Shown here: piece by piece, positions 35,850 through 47,650 of the stretch
Position numbering within the stretch: the first letter of the stretch is position 1
Layout of the letters: each line of letters opens with the position of its first letter
Assembly: GCA_014529385.2 (NCBI GenBank)
Contig: CM043965.1
Location: forward strand, 18,119,912-18,179,911
Source: Adiantum capillus-veneris
Taxonomy: Eukaryota; Streptophyta; Polypodiopsida; Polypodiales; Pteridaceae
Length of the DNA: 60,000 nucleotides
Reading direction: 5' to 3'
Notes under the pieces: generated by a model
What the model was told of the DNA's origin: nothing
The model's database searches: none
Seen by the model: only the letters and a program-made list of their open reading frames with translations
Position numbers and translations under genes: made by a program

Positions 35850-37010
35850 ATTGTACAAGTTCAAAAGTCAAAATTGGTGTATGTGTGTAGCAATAGTAAA
35901 TAATTGCGATTATTTACTTTTGTTAAATTTTTGCACTTTTTGTCTTGATTTGCCAAGTGTACAACCTATTAAGGTCCCTGGAAAAGTTTCATAAATTGGA
36001 CAAAATTTGTTCAAGTTTATCAATTGTTTCGTGTCCCCAGACTCTATTTTCAAGAATCTGGCTTAAGTCTCACTTTTGTGATCCAAATTTTTCCAAAATT
36101 GATTTGTGTGGTCTACTTGATATGCTTGACCTTGTGGTATACTCAAATGTGCAAGATTGTCAATTTTTGAAGTAGATGTAAATAATTGCACTCTAGCTAA
36201 AATTTTACAAGTTTTTGTCCCAATCTTGACACAAATCTGTTAAGCACCTCAACTTAAGGTCTCTAGCGTCAAGTCTGGACAATTTTTGGTCAAATGGTCA
36301 TCAGTTTTGTGTCCGCAAACTAACTTTGCAAATTTGCTCACAATTTTCAATCCAATGATCCAAATCTTGGTTTGTGGGCTTATTACAACATGGTAAAAGT
36401 AGTGGTATGCTAACTTAGTCAAAAAAGTTGAAAATGGGGTAGCTATAAATAATCACGATTATTTACTTCTAGCAACTTTTTGCATCCTTTTGGTCAAGGG
36501 AGCATGCACACATGTCTATCACATCAATATAAGCCTATGAATCAAAATTCATCAAGTTTGGATAATTTTTTCTCCAATTTACACTCAAGTTTCCAAAAGT
36601 CCGTACAAACTTTAGTTTTACCTAGTTTTTTGCCACTTTGGTGATCCAAATCCAATGTGCCTTTACAAAAGTTGTCTGTACATGTGCAATGAGTCATTGG
36701 TATCAACCTTGGTCAATTTTGAGCTGAAAGTAGATAATCATGATTATTTATTTTATGCATAAAATGAACATGTTTTTACAAAATGGACAATCTTTTCATG
36801 AGCTATTTTAAGCCTATGAATCAAGTCAAAACTTAATTTGGCCTAAAATGTCAAGAAAAAGTAAATAATCTGAGTTCCTGCAAACTCTTGAAATTTCTAC
36901 CTCAATGTGTCCTTGAGCTTACCCACTGGTTCATACAACTTATTAAGAATACTCTCTAGTGGGATTAAGTGTTTTGGAGTCTTTTCATGCTATTTCTAGA
37001 CATAGACCTA
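35850..37010 (-). repeat. Array of ~280-bp diverged units with AT palindrome (leader)
   Basis: The motif gtaaataatcgcgattatttac, or a variant, occurs at 35896, 36178, 36446, 36731 and (half only) 36861. The spacings are 282, 268, 285 and 130 bp. Copies at 36446 and 36731 are near-perfect palindromes. After each comes a 'cttttt..actttttgca' block and before each a 'tttggtcaattttgag' block, so the units are true repeats although much diverged. The same units lie at 24437-25030. Confidence 0.75.
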
Positions 37011-37414
37011 AAATTTTGCAACTTCAAATAACAACTCACAATGATTCTTTTGGAGAGAGAAATGTTGTAAAATCCACCACGGATTCTACTTACCCTACTC
37101 TTAGGTTTTCATGCAATGGGGTTGTGGAAAGTGTCCACAAACACTCGTTTTCTTGTTTGTTATGGTTTTTTGAGCATTGATCTTACACTTGTCCCGTCTA
37201 TCAATCATTCTTAAAATCCTAATCTAATTCTATAATCCTACAATCCTAACGGCACTCAGCAAGTACAACTTACCTCCAAGCTACCTCTACACAACAAAAG
37301 ACGACAATCTTAAGCAATGCAGATTCTAAAAGAAAGATTTTACTCTAGGAGATCTTAGAGAAAGTTAAAAGATAAATTCACAAAACGCTCGTGTTTTTTC
37401 CTAGTTTAGGTCTC

Positions 37415-37437
37415 TTCAATCTCCAGCAGCGGCGCCA
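37415..37437 (-). promoter_or_regulatory. Primer-binding site, tRNA-Asp type
   Basis: Two bases inside the right LTR the minus strand reads TGGCGCCGCTGCTGGAGA. The complement of plant tRNA-Asp(GTC) is TGGCGCCGTTGCCGGGGA. Over 23 bases I count four mismatches. Athila-type elements are known to use tRNA-Asp. Confidence 0.8.
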
Positions 37438-37439
37438 AA

Positions 37440-38359
37440 TGTGGGACGGGTGTCTAACCTCACTCCTATCTTATTACAAATTTAGCAAGAACCACGATTA
37501 AATTGTCAATCCATGGGACGAAGCTGACTGACTACTGCATAGAGGCTACAAGAGGTTTCCAATCTCTCTAAAAACAACAAACAACTTGCATCTAACTCAA
37601 GCTGCACTCAAGTGTCTGAAATCACTAAAAGCCAATCACTCATCAACAAACAGATCACATCAGTTACAACAACAAATGACATCCAAACGTAATGAAACTT
37701 CTAGGACATGTTTATAAGACCTAAGCACACATACTTATGGTCTCAAATCCCACTTTAGGTCAAGTGTAAAAATCACGATTATTAACAGCAGTGGATTTCT
37801 GACCTAGTTGTTTTCGACCCAGAATGCACCTAAATACTTAGCAATGATGACCCAATAGTCCACCTATCCTTAATTTTTTATTTTGAAGTGTAAATTCCTA
37901 CTTGTGAAGAAATTAGGCCGCGGGTTGGTGACGCCAAAAGCTACGAAATATTGTGAAGTGTTTATGTCAATGCGTAGAGCTCTTACCTGCAGTTGCAATG
38001 CAGCAAACACGACTGCAATGTGACAACCGGGGAGGGAGTAGGAAGCGCTAGAAGGAGAGAATTGAGCACCATTATCTCATGTTGTGTATTTTATTATCCA
38101 AAAACTTTAAATTAACTTATAAAAATTGGCTTTTATACCTTAGCCAAGGTTTTTGGTGGTGAAAACTAATAATCTGGGAGTTCTAACTAAACATGGGTAC
38201 TGACATGTTGATACAATCTGGAAGCTTGTAGCCCCGACTCATCTATTACAAACTTTATTTAAAACATAAGAGTTACAATATTCCCAATTTATCAAAATAA
38301 TAAGTGGGTTTACAATGAGAGATCCAAAAAATGGTATCCGAGTTAGCTTGCTGCTATCA
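37440..38359 (-). repeat. 5' LTR of the 20-kb element
   Basis: The plus strand starts TGTGGGACGGGTG and ends GCTTGCTGCTATCA. It aligns with 18381-19299 throughout and carries the same AT-rich half-palindrome at 37768-37786. Confidence 0.95.
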
Positions 38360-38364
38360 CAAGT
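38360..38364. other. Target-site duplication, right copy (CAAGT)
   Basis: It is identical to 18376-18380; the pair defines the insertion site exactly. Confidence 0.9.
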
Positions 38365-39420
38365 GTCCATGAACCATTTGCAATTATTTCTAAGACTAAA
38401 TGGTTGTACTTCTCTTCTACAATAGTCTCCTTTTGTTGGAATTTTGTAATGTAGGCAATGCATTGACAATGAGTCCACTGAACCATTTTACTTTGTTTCT
38501 AGGTGTAGGCAGTTCCCTGCCTCATGTAGGATCTCCTTTGTAAGCTTTCCCTTCCTAAACAATTCTATAACATTTTTCCACGACTTACCATCATCTCATA
38601 TTGTCACTCATAAAATCCTTGGAGTACTCGATCTTTGCTCCATAAGTAGAAACCTCAACTGCAGATACAACATGGTTAGAAGACATATCCTCTGCTAAAT
38701 TCTACATTCCTTCCTTCCCAACACTAGTTCTCAAGGGTAGACCTATCTCGCTTTATTAGATCTTACCATCCTTAAAGAACACAACATCCTTCAAGCTTTG
38801 CAAGTCTTAGTTTTAATTCATGCATGCTTTTTCACAATCTCATCCAGCATGGATTCATCAAATTTTGGAGCTATAGTAGAAGACTTTACCATCTTTTAAG
38901 GAACTAAGGAGGTCAAAGTAGAAATAATGAGTCTTTTTTGTTGTTTCTTTGCAAGCAATGAGACAACATCTTCAACGTCATTCCAATTATTCTTTAGTCC
39001 TTGCTTATCATCTTTGTCTTCAAGTAGTAGCTTCAAGTTTGCTTGAAGTTCTTTTTACGTTGCTTGTAAGATGAGTTGTATTCTCTAATTCCAAGGTGGC
39101 CTCCTCTATCCTTGTTAGTTGAGAATAGTGTTGCTCAAATTTCCTAAGCAACTATGTTGGAGAGATTCCCTCCTTGGGTTGGCTATTAATTCCAAAAATG
39201 TTCCTTTTGTAACTCTCTCTAAATCTTTCATGAAATAATCCTCCTTTAGGTCCAATTTTAATGCTTTCCAACTTGCCCCATTCCCTTCTCTATTTTCTCT
39301 TACATGCTCCCTCTTCTCATGAGTCACATTGAATTCAGAGATTTGTACCATTTCACCTTCTGATACTTGATGCAATTCCATCTTCTTCGCATATCCGGGA
39401 AGGTACTTTGTCACATCTTT
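38365..39420 (-). pseudogene. Old retroelement gag/protease, part upstream of the 20-kb insertion
   Basis: The minus-strand open stretch 39414-39115 reads MTKYLPGYAKKMELHQVSEG, then SWKALKLDLKEDYFMKDLER and ELIANPRRESLQHSCLG. Closer to the insertion is SAVEVSTYGAKIEYSKDFMS (about 38600-38680), then NNCKWFMDT ending at the target site. It runs directly into the protease pieces at 18110-18380 once the insertion is discounted. Assignment to a gypsy-type gag-pol rests on the protease half. Confidence 0.45.
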
Positions 39421-40479
39421 CCCATTAAACTAATCCATTTTGTTGACACTTCTTGAAAAGAATTGGTTGTTGAAACCTTTTGTCTTTCTATAGAATGTTA
39501 ATATTGGATAAATGAAGCAAATGCTTGCAACATTTGCATTGTAGCCACATCAAAATGCACACCATCTTGCATTGATTAATCATTCAATACTCCCACAAAC
39601 TCTCACCCTGGATTTCTTTCACATTGACCGGTTTCTTCGAAAGTATGTTGAGATGTTGGTGTGCTTGCTCTAGGAAGGTACCGGATCTCTAGCTGTGAGA
39701 GCTTGTGTGAGGAGGTAGAAAAGGATTCACTTGATGAAGTTTAGTATTTGGTGATGAACAATTAAAGTTCATCCATATAAGTCTCTCTTCCACACACTCA
39801 TGTACGCTCAAAATAGGACAAAGATGAAAACATCCAAGCTTAGACTATACCTAATCAAGGTAAGATGAAAGGATTTACTGATGTATTTATAGTAGCTAAC
39901 ATTTGTCACCCAAACAAACCCTGATTTTTTTTTGAAACTGTAATTTAATGATCACAATGATGTATATATTTTTCCTAGCGACTGAAATGAGTTTTGTATA
40001 TAGGTTTTCTTGGTTCATGGAAAATCAAGCAAGACTCACACCCTAGATAAAAACAATTATGTGCACAATGAGCGAATTATATTAATCTAGGAGTGGTAAA
40101 AGATGAGACATGTGAGAGAAAATAATTTCTTGAAATCTTTCATGTCCAAAAAGAAGTACATTCCTTTGTTGAAAGTGAATTTTATGACTTAGAAATACAT
40201 TAATCCTAAGAGATTGCACAAAATGAAAAGGGATAAAGTTGGAGCTATGTGAGTTATTCATCTATGAAAATATAAGCATAAAGGGAAGGATCTTGTTCTG
40301 GTTGGTAACTAAGATATGATGAAGCTAAAGATAGTGATAGAGGTATATACTTTACGATTGGTAACTAGGATATAAAGAAGATAGATATAGAGATAGAGGT
40401 ATTTGTAGAGATAGATATGTGGTTAGAGAGGGAGAGAGATAGAGAAAGACAACAATAAAGATACACTCACACGACTAGT
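39421..40479. other. AT-rich DNA without recognisable genes
   Basis: No supported coding sequence. A purine-rich GATAGA-like imperfect microsatellite lies at about 40330-40455. Confidence 0.35.
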
Positions 40480-41298
40480 AAGCTAATTGTGGAAACACAA
40501 ATGCTTAACTCTATGAGGTGAGATTCTCGGCCTATGGAGGAGCTAAGCCACAATGAATGGCAATCTTCACATCCACTTCTCTCACCTCTAATCAACCCAA
40601 TCACACATAATACAATTGCAAGATTCACACAACACTAATCCTATCATGCAACACACTAATCGCAAGCACACACACATAGATCTATTGAGCACCACACTCC
40701 AATCAAACCTACATGCACACACAGCCAAAAGAGGGCAATCACACAAGATTAGAGAGGAATTAACCACTAATTATTTAATATCTAGCTAATATAAGCATCA
40801 TAGGCAATCATAAGAAGCATGAGAGAGGTATAGTGAAAGAGAATGAATCATTGATTAGTGCTAATCAAGTCTCATGAGAAAGGAGAAGCTCAAGAACTCC
40901 ATAGCCACACTCCTCAAGAGCTCTCACCAAAGAGTGCTCTCAACAAATGAGCTTGAGAGCCCTAATTTCGTTTACACATTGCCTTATATACCTATGGTAA
41001 AAATATGCAATGTCTGGGCGCACAAGGCCTTTAGGGCTTCACCACTTACTAAATCTGCTACCTAGGCACAATAACTAACCTATTCTTTACATCTTGGAAC
41101 TCCCATTGAGCCTGTAACACATTAAAATATTACAATGGCTTGAAATAAATCAAGAATTTACAACACATGGCCATTTTGGGAAAATGTAGAAAATGTGTAA
41201 CTCCAATCTTTATTGCTTTTTTGTATTCATCCTCGATGTGCATCCGTACGTCTTCGGTCTTTAGCTGCTTCTGTTAACTGACGTTGACTCAGTTAACA
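40480..41298 (-). mobile_element. Possible LTR remnant of another family
   Basis: On the minus strand it begins TGTTAACTGAGTCAACGTC. A TATA-like GGTATATAAGGCAATG (about 40979-40994) and a leader-like AC/CT-rich stretch follow. No second LTR, primer site or target duplication was found, so the call is tentative and the left end is a guess. Confidence 0.35.
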
Positions 41299-41530
41299 CT
41301 CTCCTTTGTAAAACTATTTCTTGTAGCTATTTTCATTGTTATTTGAAAAAATCGACTAATATTAGCTCTATATCACTTGTTTCTACGTCTAAATTCTTCT
41401 TATGTCGGTATCTAGTGGATGTACACCAATATTTTCTTAGATTATCTTGTTGAAATTTTCTTTTCAAATTTGTCTCACACATCTTAAATTTCACTAGGCT
41501 TTAACTCCACACGCCCACACCGTTATCACT

Positions 41531-41644
<114 letters not shown>

Positions 41645-41700
41645 CCCCATGTGCACATATGAATGCCCGCACACACATTGAATTGTTGTTCTAGACTTGG

Positions 41701-41850
41701 ACCTCTCAATACATTTTCTTGACTTGACCTCCCATTGTTACTTTTTTTGGACCTCTTAATGCATTTTCTTGATTTGACCTCCCATTGTTACTTTTTTTGT
41801 ACCTCTTAATGCATTTTCTTTACTTTACCTCCCATTTTAGTTGTTCTAGA
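41701..41850. repeat. 50-bp tandem repeat, three copies
   Basis: Units start at 41701, 41751 and 41801, each acctctcaat or acctcttaat. They continue as gcattttcttga.ttgacct and cccattgttacttttttt. The third copy is partial. A half unit 'ttctagacttggacctc' flanks both sides. Confidence 0.9.
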
Positions 41851-42439
41851 CTTGGACCTCCCAATTGTGGTCTCAATCTATTAACTTGGTAAATATTATA
41901 CTTTGCGTACACCCCTAGTACACATTAATTTTTGGATCCTAAGATAGTGGACTTGTTCAAGTATTGCTTCAAAATAACTTGAAATTAGATGTTGTTTGAT
42001 TCTAATAATACAGTTTGATAAAGTTTTCATTGATTAACTTGTGAGACTTATTGTGGTTATATATGGATATCAGGAGATGTCATCTTGCTTCAAGGAAATT
42101 TCCCTAAGTTCCTTCAATACTTGTTTACTTGTAGCATAGTACACAAGTGCACGCATGAGGAGATCAATTTCTCATCATGCAAGTTACTCCCATTTCCCCT
42201 CATTTGAGTGATGCATCTGCACTACATATTTCCTAACAGATCTTTGATCACTTGTGTAGCCCTCACTTAGGCTTTGCATTCTCGGACTATACTAGATGCT
42301 AAACAAAGGTGGAATCTTGATGGGCTTTTGTTTGAAAGATGATGGGTTTTGGGAGAATACCATTGTGAGGCGAGACTGCAGTGGTACAAAAGAGGCTAGG
42401 TTAAAAATTTATAGGTAGCAAAACATGGATTAGTATGAA
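41851..42439. other. No recognisable gene
   Basis: AT-rich sequence with only short frames; no motif or repeat is supported. Confidence 0.4.
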
Positions 42440-43560
42440 GGGCATAATCACCCTCGATTATGCCTGCAAAATCAAATATAAGCCATAAACCAGTTCAATA
42501 GACATTGACTCTAAGTACCAATGCACTAGATGACACAAATCTAGCACTAGCACAAAGATGACAGTCACATCACATTCAACTCTTTTCACATAGAATCCAT
42601 TCTGATCTAGGATCATGACTCCTGGCAACGTATTTAGCAATCACATCTAGATTTGCACTGGACCTCACTGATGTCAAATTAACTAATCCCATACTGCGAT
42701 CATGTCCATAGATTTCTTGATACCAAAATGCTATAGTCATTTTGTTGATCATTCCATATGCACTCAAACATAATCATATGCGAGTAATCATTCTCGGGAA
42801 TTCCAATCCATCAATTAGACACTGTGTTCATACTAAACACAGTGTTTCAATCATTCAATTCCAGTTGTGTGGCCATCTCATCCCTCAAGAACTCTTGATG
42901 CACTCATGACAGTTCCATTCAATCATTCATCATGATTCAAAATTCATGATTTTTATCATTATCAGGTTCATTGTGGAGCTGTCATTGCTCCAAATTTGTC
43001 ATCATTTCATTCTCAATTTTCACATGTTATATGCACACAACTAGCAATTCTTCCAGAAAACACTAATTTCATACATAAATTGGAATCATCCTCAAAAATT
43101 CTTATTTTAAAGTTCTTCAGTCACACACTACAGTGTTTCAATCATCTAGCCATCTCATCCATTCACAAGTCTTGATGCATCTAGATCCCTGTGTAGCCAT
43201 CTCATCCCGCAGGAACTCTTGATGCGCTCACCACAGTATCTAGTCATCTCATTCATATGGGAATCTTGATGTATTAGAATCATTCATCATGATTCAACAT
43301 TCCTCATGCATCATCATCCATTCATTCAAATTTCAAAACAAAATTCATCATTCTTATCTTGAATTGAAGGATTCATTCTTGAGTTAGAGTCGCTCTCTTC
43401 ATATGAAAATTCCTTGCCATGTCATCCTCAATTTCACCTACAAGACATGAAAAATTTCAAGCATATGGCTCATCTCATTGCAAAAGAGTCGATGCTTGGC
43501 TCCATGCTTCAAATGCTTTCATATGCATGTTCCTATCTCCTAGTAGTTAAATTTTGCATA
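42440..43560 (-). other. Reverse-complement relative of the 7260-8930 element region
   Basis: Shared blocks include 'gcaggcataatcgaggg' (minus strand near 42450; compare 8886-8902), and repeated 'gatgagatgg(c/t)..ctagatgcatcaaga' units (43140-43260; compare 8400-8510). This is a diverged non-coding internal region of the gag-only plus-strand element family, in the opposite orientation. No coding sequence. Confidence 0.5.
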
Positions 43561-44532
43561 TAATGATTTTTTTTGCAAAAAACCTAATTTTCCAAAGTTG
43601 TTGGATTTAAGATGTGTTTGTATTAATGCATAGAGCTTGTTGAGAAAATAAACTTTGCCTTCTGTCGCATATCCAAATTCTCAACCGTTGAAAAGATTTT
43701 GAAGATTTTCTGACAAACTTCCCTGCCAAAAATTTCCACTATTTTCCATTGTCACAAATTGTTGACGTGTCAAGCCACTGAATAACGGAGCCAACCTACA
43801 GACCCTAGCCAAGGGACCTAAACCCTAAAAACAAGCAACAAAAGAAATAGAAGTTCCACCAACTTATGAGACCCCGTCTAAAGGCATAATGCAGGACCAC
43901 ACGCATACACTCACCTACATAAAGATTGATGATGTGGAAAATTTGTACGGAATTTTGGATTTCATGATGTGGTACCTGTACGGATATTCTCAATTTTTGT
44001 TGACAATGCTATGTGGTAATTGTACAGATTTTTGCAAAATATCTGCAAAAGGGGGAGAGAGATGCACTAGAGAAAATCATCGCGCTACATGAGACAAGGG
44101 AGAAGGTAAGCTTTCGATTTAAGTTGTGATCACCTACACCCACTACTAACACACACATTCTATTCAATTAACAAAATTCAGCCCCCTCTCAGTTTTTGGG
44201 TGTCCCCTCTTGGGATAAGCCTTCTCGATGTGTGTTAGCCTGCAAGTTTCACTACTACTACCATGTGTCCACTTTACTCCTTTTGGTTTAATTTCCTAGC
44301 ACCCACCAACTTAAGGTCCTATCGAGGGGCCTAATGGATTTAACTTCTTCACCAGTTTGGATTGTAGTGCCAATCAGCCCAACTATCTCGTGGCTGCCTA
44401 GTCTCGGGTGAAACTCTCAGCCAATGAATGTTTAGCACTAGCCATGCAATTTCCTAAACATTTGTGATTTCAAAAAGAAGGTCCCAAAAATTAAACAAAA
44501 ATCAAGGGAAGGAAACAAATAAAGTTAGTGGT
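43561..44532. other. LTR-like debris, no gene
   Basis: Around 43780-44040 there are family 1/2 LTR blocks ('agccaagggacctaaaccctaaa', 'gatgatgtgg..tttgtacgga', 'tgtacagatttttgcaaa'), in plus orientation and much eroded. 44100-44530 shows nothing recognisable. Confidence 0.4.
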
Positions 44533-45220
44533 TGTCACAATCTCGTGAGACTTGAACCCTAGAATGAATTTTGTAAAATGTATTGACATGTTGACTACGA
44601 AAAATTGTATGGATGCTGACGTGGCAAGGCTTTACGGAATTTCTGCATTTTTCCTTGGTTGCTCCATGTAGTAGACTGTACGGATTTTTGCAATTTTCCT
44701 TGGGAGCTTATTGTAGTTCCTATTGCTAGCTTTTGAAAGCAATTCTTTTGGGGTTAAGTTCTTTTGGGGGAAGTGCTTCTGGACCTCTACTTTTTGGCAT
44801 CCCTTGTAAGTTTATAATGACCCTTAGGCCTCTCACTCTATAGAGCATCTAGACATAGAGTCTGAGAGTAGAGGACCCACGGGAGTTGTACTGTTGCAAC
44901 TCGATACTAAATAAATATTGGAAGGGGTGCCAACCTTTGGGGAAAATGCATGTAGGTGCAAATGCATCTAGGCCTCTCACTCTATAGAGCATCTAGACAT
45001 AGAGTCTAAGAGCAAAGGACCCACGGGAGTTGTACTGTTGCGACTCGATACTAAAGAAATATTGGAAGGGGTGCCAACCTTTGGGGCAAATGCATCTAGG
45101 TGCAAAACTTCATTGTGCCATGTTGACTCTCTCTCTCTCTCTCATCAAGTTCACTAATTTTGCAATTTCAATTTATGTGTTGCGGTTGATTTCTTGCTTG
45201 GAGTGTCCAAGCTTGTAACA
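44533..45220 (+). mobile_element. LTR, family 1, with 144-bp internal duplication
   Basis: It starts TGTCACAATCTCGTG and ends gtgtccaagcttgtaaca. A segment from 44831 (tctcactctatagagcatct) is repeated from 44975, a 144-bp tandem duplication covering the 'gagtagaggacccacggg' and 'ggaaggggtgccaacctttgggg' blocks. The same 'tttagcctccctttg' as at 2351 follows the end. Confidence 0.7.
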
Positions 45221-45288
45221 TTTAGCCTCCCTTTGTAGAAGCATTTTTGCAACGGTGATATAACAGAGACAAAGCCATTGCAATAACA

Positions 45289-45394
<106 letters not shown>

Positions 45395-45539
45395 TAGGAT
45401 ATCAACAAATTCTATCTCATGTGGCTGAAAAGCAAAAGCCTTACCGTTTCTTGAAATCATTTTCTTAAAAAAACTCCTTTGCTTGTGGTGTAAACTCCTT
45501 ACAATGAATCTATAGTCATTTTAAATATTCCATATTGAA

Positions 45540-46800
45540 TTTATGTCCTATTCTTTTTGGATTATTGAGATCGATTGCAAAGAAGTTTGTTCTAACTTCT
45601 CCCTACTTAAACTAGAATTGTAGGTTCTCTTTTCGATGAACTACTAGGCATAACTTCAGCTATGTTTAAGGTGGTTTTTACTTTGTTTGTTGGATTCCTA
45701 AGGTAGTCTTCAGGAAAGTGTCCACCCTTGCAACCACATGCCCCACACTATGCCTCTATAGGTATCACATTCTTATCTAGTTCAAGATAGTCCTTTTTCC
45801 AATGATCATCTGCCCCACAATTATGAAAACTTCAGGTTTTTGGTTTGGACATTGGTTTGATCATAGATGGTCTAGCTTCCTGGTTTGCAACGAAGTAAAC
45901 CAATGTTGTATCCACAGGTGTTTGGTACATTGGTTCTATAGAGACTAGAGTAGGTTGATTATACACTCTTCTTCTACCCCCATTGTTACTAAATTTGTTT
46001 AAGGGTATGGAGTAATGGGTACTAGAGCATGTTCATCCACTTGTCCCTCAAGAAATAAATACTTGACTGGTATAGAATTATTTCTTGGGAGTGGTGGTTG
46101 TTAGCCTAACACAGGTTGTGGTCTCTCTATATTCATGGGAGATCTTTGCATTGGTGCCACATTTGGCAGGTATCTATACACGGATTGTCCTTATGGATCA
46201 TCGGCATATACTAGATATTTTCATTGTATTTGGGCTTGTAATAGCACTCATTCCTCTCATGATTTGACCATTTTTCTTCAATGCAACACCATTTCAATGA
46301 TCTATTTTTTCCCATAGGTTGTCCCTGACTTGGTTCTTGTCTCGGGCATCTCATAGGAATCCTTTGCATGTTGTTCATCATATTGTTCAGGCGTTTAATC
46401 ATGTCTTCTATAGCATTTGTAGGAGCTACAACAACTGGTCCTACCTATGATGGCACGATGGATGTAGTGTGCTCTCTATATGTATCACTAGAAATGTTCT
46501 CCTCATTGAAGATCTTGCAATTATCACTCATGTCCATCGCGTCCAGACTACATGCTTCCCAATTCATGTGTTTTTCGTTATACAAAATAGCATGCAGATC
46601 TTTGTTTAGGAATCCCTTCAAAAATAGTGAGATAAGACAAGTCTTTCCTCATTTGGGATTTCCAACTTCGAACATTTGTCTATATATATTCTCATCTAAC
46701 TCACCTATCTCTAACACTTTCTCCTTGTTTTTGTTTGAAATGGTAGATTTGTGCCACCGTACTATGCTCAATTTCCATTTTCAAGCAGTTTAAGGAAATG
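45540..46800 (-). pseudogene. Second gag remnant of the 20-kb element family
   Basis: The sequence parallels 33150-34360: 'ggaaagtgtcc.cc' finger region, 'ccaatgatcatctgccccacaattatgaaaac' (zinc knuckle region), the Pro/Thr stretch, 'catgttgttcatcatattgttca' and 'gaacattgtctatatat'. It is far more decayed and has no adjoining pol or LTR. It is a truncated piece of a related element. Confidence 0.6.
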
Positions 46801-47270
46801 CTTAAAGATTAAGCCAAGTTTGACCAAGCCTAAAAGAGAGGGCAAAAAGGCATATGTTGAGATTTTTAAAAAAGCCATTTCCATATTTTGAATTTGAAAT
46901 TAGTCTATTTAGTAACCCAAAAGAGAGGTGGGTAAATGAATTTTAAAATGTCCTTTTCCCACCTCTCTTCTCTCTCTAACATATAAAACACTCTCTCTCA
47001 CTTAGAACTTATTAAAGGACACACTTTTTAGCCCCCCTCCCCCCTACTAGAAAAGCAGATTTTCCACATTTTCTCACTGCATTCTCTCTCTAAAATGTGA
47101 GTCAACTCTCTCTCTCTTTCTTTCCACCCTTTTCTCTCATGTCACTTCCTCTTCCAATCATTAAGGAACATTCTTGGCTGCCACTTTCTAAAAAAGTGCA
47201 GATCCTCCAAGGTTGCAGATATGTCCTCTCTCCCACTCTCTCTTCCTTTATTGTCTTTCTCTCCCCCACT

Positions 47271-47311
<41 letters not shown>

Positions 47312-47650
47312 GCTTCTCCCACTCCAACTCCAACTGAGTGCAATGGAAAACTCCATTACCTCTGTGTGCAACAACATTTCTCTCTCTACAGTCATGATCA
47401 ACAATTCGAATTCAAAGGAGATTGAGCTGCACTCCCACTCTTTCTTCCCTCCACAACATAATCCTTTTCTCCTATCTTAGATTACTCTCCACTTCTTTCA
47501 TCCATAGCCACCTTCACCTACTTGTAGCAATCACCATTACACATTGTCACTAATTTGCTTATCAGCTAACACACATGTCATTCAATCCCCTACCATCGCA
47601 AGACATTACTAACAAGCAAAAAGATATAAATTAAACACTGACTTAGAGCA
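46801..47650. other. CT-rich, promoter-like sequence; no gene
   Basis: It contains C/T-rich runs (46970-47010, 47030-47045) and a (CT)n tract at 47276-47310. Open frames here come from the simple repeats. The composition resembles plant 5' leader DNA, but no start or coding frame can be tied to it. Confidence 0.35.

Larger units (their letters stand above)
18381..38359 (-). mobile_element. Structurally complete ~20-kb Ty3/gypsy LTR retrotransposon
   Basis: LTRs of 919 bp (18381-19299) and 920 bp (37440-38359) flank it. Both read TG..CA, and the 5-bp direct repeat CAAGT lies outside at 18376-18380 and 38360-38364. A tRNA-Asp-type primer site adjoins the right LTR and a polypurine tract the left, so it is transcribed leftward. 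Internal order from 5': repeat-rich leader, ORF upstream of gag, gag with two zinc fingers, Lys/Glu-rich spacer, protease, RT, RNase H, integrase, a second retropepsin-like ORF with a basic tail, a repeat array, and a long 3' ORF interrupted by a solo LTR. Length, primer type and extra ORFs recall the Athila/Tat branch of non-chromoviral Ty3/gypsy elements; lineage is inferred. In the first ~200 bases the LTRs differ at roughly one base in nine, so the insertion is old. Confidence 0.93.
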
